Assembly (NCBI GenBank): GCA_012517355.1
Contig: JAAYVD010000126.1
Span: 1 to 64,000 of the forward strand
DNA from: Candidatus Rifleibacteriota bacterium
GTDB lineage: Bacteria > Muiribacteriota > Ozemobacteria > Ozemobacterales > Ozemobacteraceae
Length of the DNA: 64,000 bases
Direction: 5' to 3'
Shown: positions 60,382-64,000 of the stretch, one piece after another
Numbering within the stretch: the stretch's first letter is position 1
How the letters are laid out: each line of letters opens with the position of its first letter
The notes under the pieces: generated by a model
Databases searched by the model: none
The model's input: the letters and a program-made list of their open reading frames with translations, nothing else
What the model was told of the DNA's origin: nothing
Translations under genes and position numbers: made by a program

Positions 60382-61373
60382 CCCCCCGCCGGTTCCTCCT
60401 TCTCACCGCCGGGATCGCCCTCGTCACCCTTGTCCTGGCCCCTCTGTTCGGGGCCCAGCCCCTCGACTGGCGTGCCCTGTTCCACGCGTCGGAAGGGGAC
60501 CCTGCCCCCCTCCTGTTCTGGCAGGTCCGGGTGCCCCGGGTGGCCACCGGCTTCCTGGCGGGAGCCGCCCTGGCCGTGGTGGGGGCGGCGTTCCAGGCCC
60601 TGTTCCGCAACCCCCTGGCCACGCCCTTCACCCTCGGGGTTTCCAGCGCCGCCTCCCTGGGCGCGGCCCTGCACGTCCGCCTGGGCCTGGCCTTTCCCTT
60701 TTTCGGCCTCCCCGACGTCTGCCTGACCTCGTTTCTGGCCGGTCTGGGGGCGATCCTTTTGGTCTATGGCCTGACCCGGCTGCGCGGGGGCTTCTCGACG
60801 GCCCGCCTGCTGCTGGCCGGGGTGGCGGCGAGCTTTCTGTTCTCGAGCCTGATCATGGTGGTCCACTACACCACCGACGCCTACGACGCCTTCCGGTTGC
60901 TGCGCCGGCTGATGGGAAGCCTGTCGGCGAGCGGCACCGACACGTTGTGGGGCCTGGTGCCGATCACCCTCCTGGGGGCCATCTACCTGGCCAGCCTGTC
61001 CTGGGAGCTCGATCTCCTGGCGCTCGGGGAGGAACTGGCCCTGAGCCGCGGCGTCGACGGCCAGGGGATCCGGCGCCGGCTGTTCTTCGCCACCTGCCTG
61101 ATGGAAAGCGCGGTGGTGGCTTTGTGCGGGCCGATCGGCTTCGTCGGCCTGATGGTGCCGCACATCTGCCGGCTGATGATCGGCAACACCCACCGGTTTC
61201 TCCTGCCCGCCTCGTTCCTGGTCGGAGGAACCTTCCTGACCATCTGCGACACGATGGCCCGCACCCTGTTCGCCCCCGCCGAGATGCCGGTCGGGGTCAT
61301 CACCTCGCTGCTCGGGGGGCCGTTCTTCCTGTGGCTCCTGCTCGGACCCCGGTCCCACGAACTGGAGGTCTGA
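60378..61373 (+). CDS. btuC: FecCD-family permease (BtuC-like)
   Basis: 331 aa, about 10 TM helices, as in BtuC/FhuB permeases. RVPRVATGFLAGAALAVVG, FRNPLATPFTLGVSSAASLG, LLMVVHYTTDAYDAF-like loops and GPIGFVGLMVPHICRLMIG are family signatures. GTG start at 60378 overlaps the ATPase stop (GTGA). With btuF and btuD it makes a complete cobalamin importer. After it, 61374-61661 shows no gene except the next promoter. Confidence 0.93.
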   Translation: MTPRRFLLLTAGIALVTLVLAPLFGAQPLDWRALFHASEGDPAPLLFWQVRVPRVATGFLAGAALAVVGAAFQALFRNPLATPFTLGVSSAASLGAALHVRLGLAFPFFGLPDVCLTSFLAGLGAILLVYGLTRLRGGFSTARLLLAGVAASFLFSSLIMVVHYTTDAYDAFRLLRRLMGSLSASGTDTLWGLVPITLLGAIYLASLSWELDLLALGEELALSRGVDGQGIRRRLFFATCLMESAVVALCGPIGFVGLMVPHICRLMIGNTHRFLLPASFLVGGTFLTICDTMARTLFAPAEMPVGVITSLLGGPFFLWLLLGPRSHELEV

Positions 61374-61624
61374 GAGCCCACGCTCCCGGGGCGCCTGGTT
61401 GGCGGCCCTGGAGAGTCCGGCCAGGCACCCTCGGCAGAACGACGAACCCGGGCGGAGGCAGCGGGTGGTTGGGGTGCCACGCCCGGCGCCCCCCCCCCAG
61501 AGCCCGGCGGAACCAGCCACGGAGCGGCACCTTTCCGCCCCCCTTTCGAGGCCTTGCCCGCCTGCCAATGGCCGGTTCCGGGCATACCTGGTTCCGGGTC
61601 AGACGAGCCCGATCGGGCCGACCG

Positions 61625-61633
61625 TGCTATACT
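61625..61633 (+). promoter_or_regulatory. Extended -10 promoter of the HEAT/TPR gene
   Basis: TGC-TATACT at 61625-61633, the same GTGCTATACT core as upstream of moeA. Leader about 22 nt without a ribosome site. Confidence 0.5.
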
Positions 61634-61661
61634 GGCGGCAACCCGTGCCCGGGCTCTCCTC

Positions 61662-63869
61662 ATGACAAGCATTCCCACCCAACTGCCGACCCTGTTCCAG
61701 CGCCTCCTCGGGCTGCTGACCGGTCCCGACTACGAGGTTCGCCGCGCCGCCCTGGTGGCCTTGTCGAAACTGCGGGGCCAGATGGCCGCCGAGGTCGTCT
61801 TCGACCGGTTCAAGAGCGACAACCTCGAAGACTACCTGGTGTTCGCCATGCAGACCATGGACGCCGAAAGGACCGCCCGCCTGCTGGTCACCGCCCTCAA
61901 CGACGCCCACCTCGAGGTGCGGGTGCGGGCGGGGGAGGCCCTGGCCCGACGGCCCACCGACGAATCGGTCTTCGCCCTGACCCAGGCCGTGGAGACCTAC
62001 CTCAACCGCAACAAGCTGACCGAATCGGGCCAGGCCGCCCTGGTCACCGAGGAGGGGTTGCTGGGGGCGGCGCGCGCCCTGGGTGAGATCGGCAACCCCA
62101 TGTGCCTGGGCCTTCTGCGCAAGCTCGTGCTGCAGGAGACCAACGCCAGGATCCGCGCCACCGCGGTGGCCGCGCTCTGCCTGAAGCCAACGGACGCCCT
62201 GATGCCCATTCTGCAGGGGCTGCTGAAGGATCCCGACGCCCGGGTCCGGGCCAACGCCATCGAGGGGATCCAGCGGCTCGACAAGGCTTCGGCCATCGGC
62301 ATCCTCCAGCCCTACCTGTACGATGCCCACCAGCGCGTGCGGGCCAATGCCGCCAAGGCGATCTGGAAATTCGGCGACTACGAGGTGAGCAGCACCATCC
62401 GCGAAATGCTGGCCAACAAAGACAAGCGGCAGGTGGTGTCGGGCATCTACGCCATCGGGGAGATCCGTCAACCCACCTTCTTCAAGAACCTGACCGGCTA
62501 CTTGGGCCATGCCGATGCCGACGTGCGTCGGAACGCGGTGATCGCCCTGAAGAAATTCGCGAAGCCCGAGTCCGCCCCCGACCTGGCCCGGATGGTGGCC
62601 GACGCCGCCCCCGAGGTCCGCATCCAGGCCGCCGGGGCCCTGGCCGAGATCGACGCCACCCTCGCCCGCGACACCCTCACCGCCCGCCTCGCCGTCGAAC
62701 CGGAGGCAGGCGTCCGGGCGGTGCTCATCGGCCACCTCGGGCGTCTCGGCGGAGACAAGGGCCCCGAGGCCCTGGCCCGTTACCTGGACGACCCCGACGA
62801 ACGGGTGGTCATGGCCACCATCGAAACCCTCGCCCGGCTCATCCCCCGGGATCCCTCACCCACCGTGGTCCTCGGCATCGAGAAATACCGGGCGGGCAAG
62901 GACCGCCCCCTCATGCGACGGGCGGTCTGGGCCTTGTGGCATTGGGGATTCCTGGACGCCCTGGACACGGTGGCCCGGGAGATGGGTTCATCCGACCCGG
63001 AAAGCCAGATCAGTGCTCTGCAGACCGCGGGGGAGATCTTCGCCGAGGTGTCGGAACGCGGCCCCGAAATCCTGGCCGGGTTCGACCAGTGCCTGCGCCA
63101 GACCCTCGATGAGTTCCGGCGGACCCTGAACAAGGCCAGTTCCGAAGCGGCCGAGAAGGAGATCCAGGAGTTGTTCCAGAAGGTCCAGGAGGACATCAAG
63201 GAAAAACGGCTGGTCGAGGCCCGGGCGGGGCTGGCCCGGATCCTCGGGATGGTCCCCGATCACCTTCCCGCCTGGCAGGCCCAGGGAGAACTGTTCCTGG
63301 CCGCCAACGAACTCGAGGAGGCCGAACGCAGCCTCCTGCGCGCCCTGGAAATCGGCCCCAACACGGTCAAGGCCCAGTTCGCCCTCGGCCAGGTGTACTG
63401 CCGCCGCGGAGACTGGGCGAGGGCGGTGGCCCCCCTGGAAACCACCATCCGCCTGTATCCGAAGCTTCCCCAGGCCTACCTGCTGCTGGTCGACTCCCTG
63501 GAAAACCTCGGCCGGTATCCCGACGCCCGCGAGGTCCTGCGGCGCCTGATGGCCCTCACCGCCCCCCACCCCGTCATCCAGCAGCGGTATGCCCGCGTCT
63601 GCTTCCTGGCCGGCGCGGTCGGGGAAGGCCTGCAGGTCGTCCGGCCCCTGGCCGGCCAGGCCGGTCTCGACCTCGGAACCCAGGTGATCCTGGCCCTGGG
63701 AGAGGCCCTCGACGGCCAGAGCCGCCAGGCCGCCCAGACCCTGTTGCGGCTGCTGGCCGTGGCCACCGACCCCCGCGCGGGCCGGCTGCCAGCCTGGTTG
63801 CCCCGGCTGGCCCAGATCTCCGCCGAGGCCCTGGCCCGTTCTGCCGCATCGGAACCCCCTGCCCCGTGA
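61662..63869 (+). CDS. HEAT-repeat and TPR scaffold protein
   Basis: 735 aa, soluble. Residues about 10-470 are HEAT repeats (DYEVRRAALVALSKLRGQ, HLEVRVRAGEALARRP, DARVRANAIEGIQRLD, DERVVMATIETLARL). About 480-530 is a helical linker, and 530-720 carries TPRs (LFLAANELEEAERSLLRALE, VYCRRGDWARAVAPLE). Such proteins organise complexes, and no enzyme motif is visible. The ATG at 61662 follows an extended -10; no Shine-Dalgarno is seen. Many similar scaffold proteins occur in this window. Confidence 0.85.
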   Translation: MTSIPTQLPTLFQRLLGLLTGPDYEVRRAALVALSKLRGQMAAEVVFDRFKSDNLEDYLVFAMQTMDAERTARLLVTALNDAHLEVRVRAGEALARRPTDESVFALTQAVETYLNRNKLTESGQAALVTEEGLLGAARALGEIGNPMCLGLLRKLVLQETNARIRATAVAALCLKPTDALMPILQGLLKDPDARVRANAIEGIQRLDKASAIGILQPYLYDAHQRVRANAAKAIWKFGDYEVSSTIREMLANKDKRQVVSGIYAIGEIRQPTFFKNLTGYLGHADADVRRNAVIALKKFAKPESAPDLARMVADAAPEVRIQAAGALAEIDATLARDTLTARLAVEPEAGVRAVLIGHLGRLGGDKGPEALARYLDDPDERVVMATIETLARLIPRDPSPTVVLGIEKYRAGKDRPLMRRAVWALWHWGFLDALDTVAREMGSSDPESQISALQTAGEIFAEVSERGPEILAGFDQCLRQTLDEFRRTLNKASSEAAEKEIQELFQKVQEDIKEKRLVEARAGLARILGMVPDHLPAWQAQGELFLAANELEEAERSLLRALEIGPNTVKAQFALGQVYCRRGDWARAVAPLETTIRLYPKLPQAYLLLVDSLENLGRYPDAREVLRRLMALTAPHPVIQQRYARVCFLAGAVGEGLQVVRPLAGQAGLDLGTQVILALGEALDGQSRQAAQTLLRLLAVATDPRAGRLPAWLPRLAQISAEALARSAASEPPAP

Positions 63870-63949
63870 CCCCGCCGGAACCGCTCACCGTGCCACCCTT
63901 TCCTCCCCTTGAATCCCGGGAAACCACTCCCTCCTGGAGGACCAACCAC

Positions 63950-64000
63950 ATGAGCGTGTTCGTCAGCGTATTCCTGGTGAAGACCAGGCGACCTCGAGAA
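63950..64000 (+). CDS. Partial gene start, truncated by window edge
   Basis: ATG at 63950 with TGGAGGACC 6 nt upstream, then MSVFVSVFLVKTRRPRE in frame to the window end. The hydrophobic start may be a membrane segment. Too short for a call. It follows the HEAT/TPR gene by 80 bp. Confidence 0.5.
   Translation, partial: MSVFVSVFLVKTRRPRE

Overview
The window is a 64 kb piece of a GC-rich bacterial chromosome, roughly two-thirds G+C by eye. It has tightly packed chromosomal genes and many short operons. I see no phage, plasmid, CRISPR, rRNA or tRNA genes. The gene mix suggests an anaerobic or facultative Gram-negative-type heterotroph from a poorly sampled lineage. The main clues are a [FeFe]-hydrogenase maturase (HydF), an NQR/RNF-type ion-pumping redox complex, molybdopterin and ferredoxin genes, adenosyl-B12 metabolism, secreted glycosidases and many HEAT, TPR and GAF proteins. 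I considered Riflebacteria/Ozemobacteria-like lineages, but the taxonomy is inference only.

Layout. 1-5.2 kb: end of a membrane-anchored protein (minus strand), a methyltransferase and a DnaE2-like polymerase with a degenerate PHP domain. 5.2-5.7 kb: a stand-alone RNA gene with promoter and terminator, then a multi-hairpin repeat found again at 20.9 kb. 5.7-15.2 kb: an unknown membrane protein, speA, fabH, fused isobutyryl-CoA mutase icmF and a metallo-hydrolase. 15.5-20.0 kb: hydF, moeA plus a polyferredoxin, gamma carbonic anhydrase, and a TPR plus Cys-rich gene pair. 20.4-25.8 kb: small unknowns, a TPR membrane protein, mazG and aroK. 26-27.6 kb: a 35-aa ORF with its own terminator, and an M23 peptidase behind a c-di-AMP (ydaO) riboswitch. 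27.6-30.3 kb: a three-gene ABC exporter. 30.4-36.9 kb: nqrBCDEF-like genes without nqrA, followed by a conserved unknown, a cyclase-RDD protein and another membrane protein. 37-41.4 kb: a secreted GH13 enzyme and small membrane proteins. 41.5-46 kb: an NtrC-type regulator, a histidine kinase and an MFS transporter, with a purine-rich tandem repeat between the kinase and regulator genes. 46.4-48.3 kb: a radical SAM/SPASM enzyme coupled to a membrane protein whose C-terminus is a Cys-Ser-Ser repeat. This is the best candidate for an undescribed system. 48.5-53 kb: a secreted protein, phosphofructokinase, a DUF4177-like protein and a secreted GH5-like enzyme. 53.4-57.8 kb: an operon of a GAF/PAS cyclase and two SPFH proteins. 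57.9-61.4 kb: a cobalamin riboswitch and a B12-type ABC importer. 61.7-64 kb: a HEAT/TPR protein and the start of another gene.

How the genes fit together. The B12 importer could supply IcmF, which interconverts isobutyryl- and n-butyryl-CoA. The adjacent FabH could use those as branched or straight fatty-acid starters. HydF, the Nqr-like pump, MoeA and the ferredoxin fit anaerobic redox metabolism. Two class III cyclases, a two-component system and a c-di-AMP riboswitch indicate strong nucleotide signalling. Several promoters have spacing that gives leaderless or nearly leaderless mRNAs. Intergenic regions hold several families of dispersed and tandem repeats.
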